The translations under genes and the position numbers were made by a program. Below are positions 28,070 through 36,908 of a stretch of 64,000 bases of DNA, one piece after another. The stretch's first letter is position 1; each line of letters begins with the position of its first letter. The DNA is from Ancylomarina salipaludis (GTDB taxonomy: Bacteria; Bacteroidota; Bacteroidia; Bacteroidales; Marinifilaceae), in contig NZ_SAXA01000004.1 in NCBI RefSeq assembly GCF_004122035.1, positions 186,001-250,000 on the forward strand, given 5' to 3'. The notes under the pieces are model-generated. The model made no database searches. It was not told the DNA's origin and was given only the letters and a program-made list of their open reading frames with translations.

Positions 28070-28219
28070 ATGATTGTATATTTACAGCAAAAGTAATATT
28101 TAAGCAAGAAGTTTCAAGTTGAAGATTGACTGCTAAAAGGGATAAAGTCGAAATGAATCAATAAATCAGTCGTCTGACATCTGTAAGCTTTTTTGTAATT
28201 ATAAATACACTTATCTATT

Positions 28220-28939
28220 ATGCAATTTACAAATCCTTTGATACATGGCAGACTCATTAAGCGTTACAAGCGATTTTTAGCAGATATTGAACTCGATACG
28301 GGTGAAATTGTAGTGGCACATTGTACCAATTCGGGAAGCATGAAAACCTGTCTCGAAAACGGTGCTGAAGTTTACCTTACATATGTTGATGACCCCAAAC
28401 GAAAAACAAAGTATACCTGGGAGATGATTCATATAAATGGCGATTGGGTTGGCATTAATACCGGGATTCCCAATGTTTTGGTTTACGAAGCAGTGAGGAA
28501 TCAGGAAATTGAAGAGCTTCGCGGATATACTGAAGTAAAACGGGAAGTGAAATTCGAAGATTCCCGTTTTGATGTGTTTGCCCAAAATGAGCAGGAAACC
28601 TGCTTTATTGAAGTGAAAAATGTGAGTATGAAAGTGGGAGCGTATGCCCGTTTTCCGGATGCTGTGACAACCCGTGGTAAAAAACATTTGGAAACTTTAA
28701 TGAGAGTTAAAGAATCGGGACTTCGAGCGGTGATGTGTTATGTGATACAACGATCAGATGTCTCGGTTTTTGGTCCAGCCTGGGATATAGATCCCGCTTA
28801 TGCGGAAGCATTAAAGAAGGCGATTGATAGTGGTGTAGAGGTTTTTGCTTTCCAAGCAGAGGTAAAACCTGAAGGGATTAGGCTGGTGAAACGCTTACTT
28901 GTGGATATGATACCTGAAAGGTTAAAGGTTAAAGGTTAA
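28220..28939 (+). CDS. sfsA: SfsA family nuclease
   Basis: A 239-aa protein with the SfsA features: N-terminal OB-like part with HCTNSGSMKTCLENGAEV, and a nuclease-like core in which SRFDVFAQ and CFIEVKNVSM hold the PD-(D/E)xK residues, followed by FPDAVTTRGKKHLETL. Family members bind DNA and some cleave nucleic acid; the historical name refers to sugar fermentation. The stop codon lies inside a 7-bp tandem repeat, so the last residues (ERLKVKG) come from repeat DNA. Confidence 0.92.
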   Translation: MQFTNPLIHGRLIKRYKRFLADIELDTGEIVVAHCTNSGSMKTCLENGAEVYLTYVDDPKRKTKYTWEMIHINGDWVGINTGIPNVLVYEAVRNQEIEELRGYTEVKREVKFEDSRFDVFAQNEQETCFIEVKNVSMKVGAYARFPDAVTTRGKKHLETLMRVKESGLRAVMCYVIQRSDVSVFGPAWDIDPAYAEALKKAIDSGVEVFAFQAEVKPEGIRLVKRLLVDMIPERLKVKG

Positions 28940-28951
28940 AGGTTAAAGGTT
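28917..28951 (+). repeat. 7-bp tandem repeat across the sfsA stop codon
   Basis: Four full copies of GGTTAAA (28920-28947) with partial copies on both sides. The sfsA stop TAA (28937-28939) lies in the third copy. A change in copy number alters only the last few codons. Confidence 0.9.
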
Positions 28952-29022
28952 AAAGGTTGCAATTAGATTTGATTTTTAAATCAACTCAATTCACAAAATA
29001 TTTCATTACCAAATTAAGATTT

Positions 29023-29030
29023 TATCTTTG
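29023..29030 (+). promoter_or_regulatory. -7 promoter box of the YkgJ-family gene
   Basis: TATCTTTG matches TAnnTTTG. A weak -33 (TTTC, 29001-29004) lies 18 nt upstream. ATG follows at 29054. Confidence 0.55.
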
Positions 29031-29053
29031 TTGAAATTTAAAAAAACAGAATA

Positions 29054-29587
29054 ATGAACGAGAAAGCCATACAAGAGATAAATAAATACCTGCAATTAAG
29101 AACCGAGATTAGTGAATTGAGTGATAAGTTGGGCGCTTTGCATAAAAATGAGATGGCTTGCAAAAAAGGTTGTTCGTCCTGTTGCATGAATTTTCAGGTT
29201 TTGCCAGTTGAGTATTTCAGTATTTTAAAAGAGCTGAAAAAGAACCCGCCTCAGCAATTTAATGAATTGGATGCCGAGCATGATGATTGCTGTTTCTTGA
29301 TTAAAGATATGTGTCAGGTGTATGGAGCTCGTCCTATTATTTGCAGAACTCATGGTTTGCCATTACTCTTTATGAATGAGGGAGGAGACGCCTGGGAATT
29401 ATCGGCTTGTCCGCTAAATTTTACAGAATTTGATGATTTTCATACCGAAAATACCTTTCCTCAGGATACCTACAACAGCAAACTTTTTCTGATAAATAAA
29501 GAATTTATAAAGCATTATAATGAAGAGCAATTTGGCGAGTTTGATCTGATATCGATTAACCGATTGGTTCAGGATTTGAAAAAATAA
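29054..29587 (+). CDS. YkgJ-family cysteine-cluster protein
   Basis: A 177-aa protein with the cysteine cluster CKKGCSSCC near residues 36-44, CC near residue 77, then MCQVYGARPIICRTHGLPL and SACPLNF. The family (CxxCxxCC pattern) is thought to chelate zinc or iron. No signal peptide. It is 39 bp upstream of the aldo/keto reductase gene on the same strand and may be co-transcribed with it. Biological role not established. Confidence 0.88.
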   Translation: MNEKAIQEINKYLQLRTEISELSDKLGALHKNEMACKKGCSSCCMNFQVLPVEYFSILKELKKNPPQQFNELDAEHDDCCFLIKDMCQVYGARPIICRTHGLPLLFMNEGGDAWELSACPLNFTEFDDFHTENTFPQDTYNSKLFLINKEFIKHYNEEQFGEFDLISINRLVQDLKK

Positions 29588-29626
29588 GGACAGGAATTCG
29601 ATTTTATTGCATAAAAACAATAAGGG

Positions 29627-30526
29627 ATGAAACGTATACAGCTAACAGAAAATCTGGAGTTATCAAGAATTATTCAGGGACATTGGCGACTGGCCAACTG
29701 GAAGTTGTCTTCCCGGGAATTATTGAAACTAAGCGAACAATCCATCGAACTGGGTGTCACAAGTTTCGATCATGCTGATATTTATGGCAATTATACTTGT
29801 GAATCGTTATTTGGCGAAGTGCTTGCTTTAAAACCATCTTTGCGTCAGAATATGGAAATTATCAGCAAATGTGGTATTAAGCTGATGTCGGATAAGTATC
29901 CTGAAAGGAAATTGAAGACCTATGATTACAGTTATGAGCATATTGTGAATTCGGTTGAAAACTCATTGCGAAATTTGCGAACCGATTATCTTGATGTTTT
30001 ATTGCTGCATCGTCCATCGCCCTTTTTCAATCCCGAGGAAGTGGCAAAAGCTTTTTCTGATTTGAAACGAGAGGGTAAAGTTTTGCATTTTGGCGTATCG
30101 AACTTTTCAGCAGGCCAGTTCGATATGCTCAATTCGTATACCGAAGAAAAATTGGTGACCAATCAGGTTGAGATATCGCCTTATTGTTTGGATCATTTCG
30201 AAAATGGTAATATGGATTTCTTTCTGAAGGAAAGAATTAAGCCTATGGCCTGGTCGCCACTGGCTGGCGGACGTTTATTGAATCCTCAAACCGAAAAAGG
30301 AAAGGCGATATTTAAAGTGCTCTCTGAAATTGCTGAGGAATTGAATATCGAGCAGATTGATCAGGTGATTTACGCCTGGTTGTTGAAACATCCGGCGGGT
30401 ATTATGCCCATAGTGGGAACCAGCAAAATTGAACGTGTGAAAAGTGCTGTAGATGCCATGAAGATTGATCTGAGTCATGAACAGTGGTTTCGGATATATG
30501 CCTCAACGGGAGCTGCTATGCCTTAA
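29627..30526 (+). CDS. Aldo/keto reductase
   Basis: A 299-aa NADPH-dependent oxidoreductase with a TIM barrel. Visible family motifs are FDHADIYGNY with the catalytic Tyr, IISKCGIKL, a short DYLDVLLLHRPSPF with the active-site His, GVSNFSAGQFDML, and the coenzyme loop IMPIVGTSKIERVKSAVDA. Closest in layout to the YdhF-type group. The endonuclease/phosphatase gene begins about 40 bp downstream, which suggests co-transcription, but the functions are not obviously linked. Confidence 0.9.
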   Translation: MKRIQLTENLELSRIIQGHWRLANWKLSSRELLKLSEQSIELGVTSFDHADIYGNYTCESLFGEVLALKPSLRQNMEIISKCGIKLMSDKYPERKLKTYDYSYEHIVNSVENSLRNLRTDYLDVLLLHRPSPFFNPEEVAKAFSDLKREGKVLHFGVSNFSAGQFDMLNSYTEEKLVTNQVEISPYCLDHFENGNMDFFLKERIKPMAWSPLAGGRLLNPQTEKGKAIFKVLSEIAEELNIEQIDQVIYAWLLKHPAGIMPIVGTSKIERVKSAVDAMKIDLSHEQWFRIYASTGAAMP

Positions 30527-30568
30527 TTAAAATACCAATTGTTTAAACGTGTATCTAAATCTAATTTT

Positions 30569-31609
30569 ATGAAATCCCCATTTAATCTGAAGCTAATTTA
30601 TCTGATTCTTATTGGTCTGTTGGCAAGTTTAAACGCTTGTCAATCCAAACAGGAATTGAGAGTTCTGCAATTTAATATTTGGCAGGAAGGAACTGTTGTT
30701 ACAGGTGGTTTCGATGCGATTGTTGAAGAAATTGTTCGAACAAATGCTCAACTGGTGGCATTTAGCGAGGTTCGAAATTACAATCAGAGTAATTTTATCG
30801 AAAGGATTATTGCTGAGCTGGAACTTCGGGGATTAAAATTTTATGGTGACAAAACGTATGATAGTGGATTGATTTCAAGCTACCCGATTGAAACTTGTTC
30901 GGCCCTTTACCCGGTGAAAGATGATCATGGTTCCATCACAAAAGCCAGAATCAATATCGATGGTCATATTGTGGCCTTTTATTCGGCTCATCTCGATTAT
31001 CTGAATTGTAGCTATTATATGCCAAGGGGTTATTCGGGTAATACCTGGGAAGAATTACCTGAACCGACTATCGATGTCGCTGAGCTTCTAGCTGTAAGCA
31101 GAGCTTCAAAACGCGACGATGCCATAAAAATATTTATCAAGGATGCCAAGGAAGAAATGGCAAAAGGAAGCCAGGTGATTATTGGTGGCGATTTTAATGA
31201 ACCCTCCCATAGGGATTGGATTGCTGAAAACAGCAATCTTTACGATCACAATGGGGTGGTGATAGAATGGGAGTGTACCAAACTACTTGAGAACGCTGGT
31301 TTTATCGATACGTATCGCGAACAGTATCCCGATCCGGTGAAGAATCCGGGCTTTACCTATCCCTCATATAATCCTCAAATCCCTATTGATAAATTGACCT
31401 GGGCACCAAAGTCTGATGAACGCGAACGGATTGATTTCATTTTCTATAACAAAACATCCCGGCTTCAGCTTAAAGATGTTGTGGTAGTGGGGCCTGATGC
31501 CTCAATTGTAAAATCGGAGGTTTTTGTAGAGGATAAGGATGTGTTTAGTCAGCCAACAAAGGTGTGGCCATCTGATCATAAAGCTTTATTAGCCGTTTTT
31601 CAATTTTAA
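30569..31609 (+). CDS. Endonuclease/exonuclease/phosphatase-family lipoprotein
   Basis: About 346 aa from ATG 30569. A TTG at 30539 is possible, but ATG gives a clean lipoprotein signal with the lipobox LNAC. The EEP fold is visible: RVLQFNIWQEG, FSEVRNY (metal-binding Glu), FYSAHLDYLNC, VIIGGDFNEPSHRDW and the final WPSDHKALLAVF. EEP enzymes hydrolyse phosphodiesters; an exported lipoprotein member could act on nucleic acids, lipids or inositol phosphates. Probably anchored in a membrane facing the periplasm or the outside. Confidence 0.85.
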   Translation: MKSPFNLKLIYLILIGLLASLNACQSKQELRVLQFNIWQEGTVVTGGFDAIVEEIVRTNAQLVAFSEVRNYNQSNFIERIIAELELRGLKFYGDKTYDSGLISSYPIETCSALYPVKDDHGSITKARINIDGHIVAFYSAHLDYLNCSYYMPRGYSGNTWEELPEPTIDVAELLAVSRASKRDDAIKIFIKDAKEEMAKGSQVIIGGDFNEPSHRDWIAENSNLYDHNGVVIEWECTKLLENAGFIDTYREQYPDPVKNPGFTYPSYNPQIPIDKLTWAPKSDERERIDFIFYNKTSRLQLKDVVVVGPDASIVKSEVFVEDKDVFSQPTKVWPSDHKALLAVFQF

Positions 31610-31724
31610 GAGAATTGTGAATAATTGGGATGAGTCGGTCTTTGCTTGTTCTTTTATCAAGAAAAAAATATGTTTTCACATAAAAATAAAACAGCATAAG
31701 TTTTTGTCTGCCGAAAAAGATTAA

Positions 31725-31740
31725 TTTAGGCTAACCTAAA
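31725..31740. promoter_or_regulatory. Short inverted repeat just upstream of the GNAT gene
   Basis: TTTAGG-CTAA-CCTAAA ends 9 nt before ATG 31750. It may be an operator or a small mRNA hairpin. Function unknown. Confidence 0.35.
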
Positions 31741-31749
31741 AATTAATTA

Positions 31750-32298
31750 ATGGCAATAACAGAACAAGTTAAAAAAATAAGGGTATCTGATAGTATCCTG
31801 TTGAAGCAAATTGAATTGTCTGATTCAAAAGATATCTTCCGAACTATTGATAGCCAAAGGGCGTATCTGGGGGAATGGTTACCTTTTGTTGAATTTTCCC
31901 GAAGACTTGAAGATACTGAGGGTTTTATCAAAAAAATACTGGAACATCCTCATGATAATTACGTCTTTGTGATTCATTTACATGGAAAATTTGCCGGCTT
32001 AATCGGATTTAAAGACAGTGACAAGCAAAATAGGAAGACGGAGATTGGTTATTGGCTTTCCGAGAACTTCCAGAAGAAGGGGATTGTTACCAAATCGGTA
32101 CAAAGACTATGTAAGTTTGCTTTTGAAGAATTGGGAATGAACCGGATTCAAATTAAATGTGCTGAGAGAAATTTTCCCAGCAAGAAAATACCCAAACGAT
32201 TGGGCTTTGTGTTCGAAGGGATCGAACGTGATGGGGAGCTATTGACGGGTGGCGTATTTACCGATTTGGAGATCTACAGTAAATTGAAGAATGACTAA
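31750..32298 (+). CDS. GNAT acetyltransferase (RimJ/RimL type)
   Basis: A 182-aa protein of the RimJ/RimL-type GNAT group: SDSKDIFRTIDSQRAYLGEWLP at the start, IGYWLSENFQKKGIVTKSVQ forming the acetyl-CoA loop, and GMNRIQIKCAERNFPSKKIPKRLGF at the end. These enzymes acetylate protein N-termini or small amines. The substrate is not deducible. A P-loop kinase gene starts 54 bp downstream on the same strand. Confidence 0.88.
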   Translation: MAITEQVKKIRVSDSILLKQIELSDSKDIFRTIDSQRAYLGEWLPFVEFSRRLEDTEGFIKKILEHPHDNYVFVIHLHGKFAGLIGFKDSDKQNRKTEIGYWLSENFQKKGIVTKSVQRLCKFAFEELGMNRIQIKCAERNFPSKKIPKRLGFVFEGIERDGELLTGGVFTDLEIYSKLKND

Positions 32299-32351
32299 TC
32301 AGCTCTATCTGCTGATTCAGGAGAATACAAGGGCTTGAAAAGAATAACAAG

Positions 32352-32840
32352 ATGATACACTTAATTGTAGGGAATACAGGATCGGGTAAAACCACTTATG
32401 CAAAAGGTTTGAAAGAGGAAACCCAGGCTATTATTTTCTCTATCGATAAGTGGAATAAAACCTTGTTTCTTGATGATAAAACGGAGGATGATGGTTTGGA
32501 ATGGTTTCTGGAACGTATAGAGCGTGCTGAGAACATTATACTTAATTTGCTGAGTCAGTTGGAACATGCAGGAACGGATTCAATTCTTGATTTAGGACTT
32601 TCAAAATTTGAACATAGAGAGAAGTTTAGAAATTTTGCCGAAGAAAATGGTTTTGATATCAAACTTCATTATTTAGATATTCCCAAAGAAGTTAGGTGGG
32701 AACGTATCTGTCGACGCAATAAGGAGAAAGGGGATAGCTTCGAATTTGAAGTGAGTGAGGCTAATTTTAATTTTATGGAATCCTGGTTTGAAATTCCTCA
32801 ATCTCATGAATTAGAATGTTCAGTTGTCATTACAAAATAA
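32352..32840 (+). CDS. P-loop ATPase/kinase (AAA_33 type)
   Basis: A 162-aa protein with Walker A GNTGSGKTT at residues 7-15, an acidic segment SIDKWN, SILDLGLS, and a lid region RWERICRRNKEKGD. This is the plan of small zeta-toxin-like or chloramphenicol-phosphotransferase-like kinases. Its substrate is unknown. Cytoplasmic, and possibly in one transcript with the upstream GNAT. I see no antitoxin-like gene, so a toxin role is not supported. Confidence 0.8.
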   Translation: MIHLIVGNTGSGKTTYAKGLKEETQAIIFSIDKWNKTLFLDDKTEDDGLEWFLERIERAENIILNLLSQLEHAGTDSILDLGLSKFEHREKFRNFAEENGFDIKLHYLDIPKEVRWERICRRNKEKGDSFEFEVSEANFNFMESWFEIPQSHELECSVVITK

Positions 32841-32978
32841 AACTGTCCTCAAGTCATAAAATTTGTTCAAAGCCCTTTTGATATTGACTTTCATCACCTA
32901 TTTCCGAATTTATATAGCTAACTTGCGGCCCGAAAACTCAACAAATACAATTTCTATTAGCATTTTCAAGTTTAATAA

Positions 32979-33004
32979 CTGCTTTGTTTATTCAAAGCAG
33001 CTTT
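32979..33004 (+). other. Hairpin upstream of proC
   Basis: Perfect 8-bp stem CTGCTTTG / CAAAGCAG with a 6-nt loop, 39 nt before the proC ATG. The following sequence has only a short T stretch, so terminator function is doubtful. No leader peptide was found in front of it. Confidence 0.45.
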
Positions 33005-33038
33005 AATTGTGTGCATAATAGACTTAAGAAAACAAGAC

Positions 33039-33839
33039 ATGGATTTAAAAAACAAAAGAGTATGTATCATAGGCTGTGGTAACCTGGGCAAATCGATATT
33101 AAATGGTTTAGTTGATGATACGGACTACCCCTCAGAACATATTATAGCAACCAAGCGAAGTCTTGCAGCCATTGAGTCGTATGAGGCGCATGGGGTGAGA
33201 ATCACGACCGATAACGTTTGGGCAGTAGGCGAGTCGGATGTGATTATTGTTGCTGTGAAACCCTATAAGGTTTTGAGTGTATTGAATGATATTAAGGAGC
33301 ATTTGAACCCAGAAAAACATACAGTGATTTCCCTGGCAACTAACGTGCACGTAAACGAGCTGCAAGAAGCTCTGCCTGCTAATTTGCCTATTTTTAGAGC
33401 CATGCCCAATACGGCTGCGGATGTGAAGGAATCGATGACTAGTATTTGTCACAACGAAGCCGGGTTATCTGAACTTAAAACGGTACAATATTTTTTCGAT
33501 AAAATCGGAACCAGTATTATCATTAATGAAGAACTAATGGATGCGGCTACGGTTCTGGGCTCTTGCGGAACCGCTTTTGTTCTGCGTTTTATTCGCGCCA
33601 TGGTGCAGGGGGGAATTCAAATTGGTTTGGATTCGAAAACGGCTACTGCCATCGTGAATCAAACCGTAAAAGGAGCTGCTGATTTATTGATAGAAAGAGG
33701 GAATCATCCGGAATTCGAGATCGATAAAGTAACCACCCCAAAGGGTTGTACCATTCTTGGATTGAATGAGATGGAGCACAATGGACTGAGTTCCTCGCTG
33801 ATCAAAGGGATTGTTACTTCGTACGATAAGATTTCATAA
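33039..33839 (+). CDS. proC: Pyrroline-5-carboxylate reductase
   Basis: About 266 aa from ATG 33039 (the GTG at 33009 is less likely). The NADP-binding loop IIGCGNLGKSILNGL is at the N-terminus, then VIIVAVKPYKV, RAMPNTAADV, and the C-terminal dimer region with AATVLGSCGTAFVLRF and TTPKGCTILGLNEME. Catalyses the last step of proline synthesis. In many Bacteroidetes a proC copy belongs to the arginine cluster; here it lies about 4.5 kb upstream of it on the same strand, separated by the mini-protein locus. Confidence 0.92.
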   Translation: MDLKNKRVCIIGCGNLGKSILNGLVDDTDYPSEHIIATKRSLAAIESYEAHGVRITTDNVWAVGESDVIIVAVKPYKVLSVLNDIKEHLNPEKHTVISLATNVHVNELQEALPANLPIFRAMPNTAADVKESMTSICHNEAGLSELKTVQYFFDKIGTSIIINEELMDAATVLGSCGTAFVLRFIRAMVQGGIQIGLDSKTATAIVNQTVKGAADLLIERGNHPEFEIDKVTTPKGCTILGLNEMEHNGLSSSLIKGIVTSYDKIS

Positions 33840-33883
33840 GGAAAGACTTAAAAAAAACAGCTTTACTCTAAGCGGTATTAAAT

Positions 33884-33927
33884 CTGACAGGTTATTTACA
33901 ATAATGAAAATTAACCTGTCAGGTTTT
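33884..33927 (+). terminator. Terminator of proC
   Basis: Perfect 11-bp stem CTGACAGGTTA / TAACCTGTCAG (33884-33894, 33912-33922) followed by TTTTG. Confidence 0.8.
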
Positions 33928-33944
33928 GAATATCGATATCTCTC

Positions 33945-34259
33945 CTAAGCCCCTTTAGGGGTTTGGGGTATTTTTAGAAATTCCAACTCCTCACAAGTCA
34001 TGCTGGGCACAAATTCTGTGACTATATAATCCGCTAAATTGTTTTGATTAAAAGGATCTTGTGCCAATACCGCATTTAAAACCTCTCTATTTTCCATATT
34101 GGAAAGAATCACACCGCCCGTGCGAGGGACTTGTCGTCCTGAGGCTATAAAATTTCCAAGGGCATATTGTTGTTTCAAATAGTCGACATGAGCTGCCAAA
34201 TGCTGCTCTATGATATCCAGACTGACTTTGTAATTTACAGATACAATAAACATTTGCAT
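33945..34259 (-). CDS. YciI-family protein
   Basis: A 104-aa protein with the YciI fold: MFIVSVNYKVSLDIIEQHLAAHVDYL at the start (conserved His), an ASGRQ segment, GGVILSNMENREVLNAVLAQDPF, and a final IVTEFVPS strand. The family is of ferredoxin-like small proteins with a conserved His-Asp pair and uncertain enzyme activity. The last residues (PQTPKGA) are encoded by a palindromic repeat that resembles repeats elsewhere in the window, so the natural C-terminus was probably replaced. A -7 box (TAGATTTG on the minus strand, 34290-34283) lies 24 nt upstream. Confidence 0.85.
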   Translation of the reverse strand: MQMFIVSVNYKVSLDIIEQHLAAHVDYLKQQYALGNFIASGRQVPRTGGVILSNMENREVLNAVLAQDPFNQNNLADYIVTEFVPSMTCEELEFLKIPQTPKGA

Positions 34260-34790
34260 TTTTGTTTTTAGTTATGTTCAGACAAATCTATAAAAAATAT
34301 GCATTTGAATCATTGTGTCAGATTTGATTTGTCGATACGCTTTTGTTTAAATAACAGATTTTTTATTCCAATGCTTAAGTTGCAATTGTGAGATAGTGAC
34401 AATGCCCCAAAAGAGTGGATGAAATTTCGATTGATACAGAAAAACAGTATTAAGATATTTACTTGGTGAAATAAATATGATTACTGTTGTGAGATGAGTT
34501 TGTAGTTTTGAGTTGCAATTTAAATATCAGGTTTTGTAAAATGTAATTTCGTCTGTATGTCTTGTGAATAAACGGAATTCATTGATAAACAGACATTGTT
34601 TTAGTTTAAGCGTAAATAAATGTTAAGTTGTAATGATTATTTAAATATTATTTTATTAAATTAGATCTGTTCAAAAAATGAATGTCGGTGTTGTGGATTT
34701 ATTTTTATGTTGCCTTAGTAGTTTTGATCGACTTTTGATCCATTTCACCAGCCAATTAATATTAGGATACACTAAAATTTCTTACTTCAG
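34260..34790. other. Intergenic region in front of the mini-protein locus
   Basis: About 530 nt, AT-rich, no supported gene. Besides the YciI promoter box it has two TAnnTTTG boxes facing the C39/VKOR gene, at 34503-34510 and 34719-34726 (both TAGTTTTG), each with a poor -33 element. The nearer one would start transcription about 60 nt before ATG 34791. Confidence 0.45.
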
Positions 34791-36389
34791 ATGGATGAGA
34801 GTTTATATTACTTGCTAAAACAATTATTGACCAGAAACAATATAAAAGTTAACAATGACGAATTAAGGCTTCAGTTGCTTGGTCATCCTTCATATCCCAG
34901 TTTACATTCAATTACAGGTGTATTGGATCATTTCCATATCCCAAATCTTGCAATAGAAATTCCCCAAACGCAAGAAAGTATTGATCTTTTGCCCCTTCAT
35001 TTTATCGCTCATGTTGGAGTTAATGGGAATAATCATTTTGTGTTAATTAGCAAGAAAGAGAAGGGGGTTCAAATTACATATGAGGATCAAAAGACAGAAC
35101 TTATATCCATAGCTGATTTTATTGACATTTGGAATGGCGTTGTTTTGGTTGTTGAAGCAGATGAGAATATAAAAACAGATTCAGCACCTTGGCTTTCAAG
35201 AGGATTACTTATTACAAGTCCAGTTTTATTAGCGATCTGTTTTTATTTCATGAGTTTGAATTTATATGAATTCCTTTATTTTGTTTTATCACTACTGGGA
35301 CTTACTATATGTGTGTTTATCCTTCAGCACGAGATTGGAGCATCGTCTCAAATTCTGAATAAAATTTGTACGGGTGTCAGCAACAAAATAAGTTGTGATG
35401 ATGTGATGCAGTCAAAAGGAGCCATTGTTTTAGGTTTATTTAAACTGAGTGATCTTGGGATTATATATTTTCTAACATCGATTGTAGCTACTTTCCTTAT
35501 TGTCATCAGTAAGTCTAACTTCAACCCAATCTATCTGATAAGTCTTATTGCACTTCCGTTTACAATTTATTCCATTTATTATCAATTTCGGATTGTTAAA
35601 AAGTGGTGTCTCCTTTGCCTTGGGGTTGTGTTTGTGTTGTGGCTGCAATCAGCTTTGGCAATTGCGAATATTCAGTCAATACCAATAGAGATTTCAGAAG
35701 CCGGTGCATTTATAATATTTGCTTTTAGTGCATATCTTATCACCGCAGGATGGTTGTATGTTGCTCCTCAAATAAGACTAAAACCTGAATACTTTAAACT
35801 GAGTATACAGTTTAATAAATTCAAAAGAAACTTCGAAATATTTTACAATCTGCTTTCGCGATCCCAAGCAATAAACACAACTATCACAGGTGCTAATGAA
35901 ATCATATTGGGTGCAAAAGCATCTGAATTGGAGCTTGTTATTATCACTAATCCTTTATGTGGTTTTTGTAAAAATGCTCATAAATTGGTTCATCTATTAT
36001 TAAACCATGAGACAGATGTGAAAATTATTATTCGTTTCAATTTGTCAAATAATACTGAGTCAATTGATAATAAAATATCAGCAAGACTATTGGAGATATA
36101 TCATACAAGTGGTGAGCAGATGTGTCTTGCAGCTATGAATGAAGTTTATTCTGATACATCATATTTAAAATGGTTAGACAAATGGGGCGAAACGAGGAAC
36201 GAGAGGTATTTTCATGCTTTATTAGAAGAGAAAAAATGGTGTGTCAATAATAAAATTCTCTTTACACCTAAGGTTTTGGTTAATGGGAGATCTTATCCGG
36301 AAGAATATGACTTTGAAGAATTACAATATTTCTTAAGTGACTTGCATGAAATAGGGGAACAGGTTGATTCAGAGCTTGTCATGAGCTAA
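34791..36389 (+). CDS. C39-like / VKOR / thioredoxin fusion membrane protein
   Basis: A 532-aa protein in three parts. Residues 1-120 resemble a C39 peptidase domain (PSLHSITGVLDHFHIP; NHFVLISKK with His82), but the catalytic Cys is missing, so it may bind leader peptides without cutting them. Residues about 130-325 have several membrane helices and the VKOR cysteines: Cys193 and Cys202 in the loop, and the CxxC at 273-276 (WCLLC). Residues about 370-525 are a thioredoxin-like domain with CGFC at 390-393 and a cis-Pro segment FTPKVLVNG. It should pass electrons from substrate thiols through the thioredoxin part to VKOR and quinone. Three Cys-rich GG-leader peptides follow at once, probable substrates. 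Confidence 0.85.
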   Translation: MDESLYYLLKQLLTRNNIKVNNDELRLQLLGHPSYPSLHSITGVLDHFHIPNLAIEIPQTQESIDLLPLHFIAHVGVNGNNHFVLISKKEKGVQITYEDQKTELISIADFIDIWNGVVLVVEADENIKTDSAPWLSRGLLITSPVLLAICFYFMSLNLYEFLYFVLSLLGLTICVFILQHEIGASSQILNKICTGVSNKISCDDVMQSKGAIVLGLFKLSDLGIIYFLTSIVATFLIVISKSNFNPIYLISLIALPFTIYSIYYQFRIVKKWCLLCLGVVFVLWLQSALAIANIQSIPIEISEAGAFIIFAFSAYLITAGWLYVAPQIRLKPEYFKLSIQFNKFKRNFEIFYNLLSRSQAINTTITGANEIILGAKASELELVIITNPLCGFCKNAHKLVHLLLNHETDVKIIIRFNLSNNTESIDNKISARLLEIYHTSGEQMCLAAMNEVYSDTSYLKWLDKWGETRNERYFHALLEEKKWCVNNKILFTPKVLVNGRSYPEEYDFEELQYFLSDLHEIGEQVDSELVMS

Positions 36390-36415
36390 GGGACGTTGAT
36401 TAATATAAAACTGAA

Positions 36416-36443
36416 GTTCCGACAGTTGCAAAAAGTTCGGAAC
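36416..36443 (+). other. Hairpin between the VKOR fusion gene and the first mini-protein gene
   Basis: 7-bp stem GTTCCGA / TCGGAAC, loop 14 nt, 26 nt before ATG 36470. No T-run. It may be an mRNA processing or stability site that raises the level of the short genes. Confidence 0.45.
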
Positions 36444-36469
36444 AATTAAATACAATTCAAATTTATATT

Positions 36470-36625
36470 ATGAAAAAGTTACAAGATTTAACCGAAGCTA
36501 AATTTTTAAGCAAAAAAGAGCAACAATCTGTTAAAGGTGGGTACATTAAAGAGTGTAAAACCAATGCTGAATGTTGGGTTGGATTTACTTGCTATAGAGG
36601 GATTTGTGTTGAGGGTGTTATGTAG
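36470..36625 (+). CDS. Double-glycine leader, cysteine-rich secreted mini-protein 1
   Basis: A 51-aa precursor. Leader residues 1-24 end VKGG and hold the motif LSKKEQQ; the core is residues 25-51. The core has four Cys (29, 35, 41, 46) spaced C-x5-C-x5-C-x4-C, which allows two disulfide bonds. Leader identity with the two genes downstream is very high, while the cores differ. GG leaders are cut and exported by C39 ABC transporters, none of which is in the window. It directly follows the VKOR fusion gene (80 nt). Confidence 0.85.
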   Translation: MKKLQDLTEAKFLSKKEQQSVKGGYIKECKTNAECWVGFTCYRGICVEGVM

Positions 36626-36742
36626 ATTTAAGTTTGATATAGCTTAAAGAAGTATAAAACTTTTAATAGGCTAAATAATTCTAAACTAAAATTTGAGTCA
36701 TTTTAATTACCCCAAATATTAATTACATTAAAATTTTATTTT

Positions 36743-36898
36743 ATGAAAAAGTTACAAAATTTAACTGAAGCTAAAATTTTAAGTAAAAAAGAACAACAAG
36801 TAGTTAAAGGTGGTAAAATGCAATGTTATGCTGACGGAACTTGCCCTGCAGGATGGACTTTTATTAATGGTACTTGTGAACGCTATATGTTAGAGTAA
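36743..36898 (+). CDS. Double-glycine leader, cysteine-rich secreted mini-protein 2
   Basis: A 51-aa precursor with the same leader (MKKLQNLTEAKILSKKEQ, cut after GG at 23-24). The core has only three Cys (28, 34, 45): the third Cys of mini-protein 1 is Phe here, so one Cys is unpaired and could form an intermolecular bond. The NGTCE segment matches the YRGIC/RNGYC end of the sister peptides. 117 nt after mini-protein 1, then a very strong hairpin. Confidence 0.82.
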   Translation: MKKLQNLTEAKILSKKEQQVVKGGKMQCYADGTCPAGWTFINGTCERYMLE

Positions 36899-36908
36899 TT
36901 GACTATTA

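Noticed and set aside
32352-32840. Zeta-toxin type toxin-antitoxin module
   Set aside because: The P-loop kinase resembles the fold only. No antitoxin gene lies next to it and the neighbour is a normal GNAT.
32979-33004. Leader-peptide attenuator for proC
   Set aside because: There is a hairpin, but no proline-rich leader ORF and no proper T-run.
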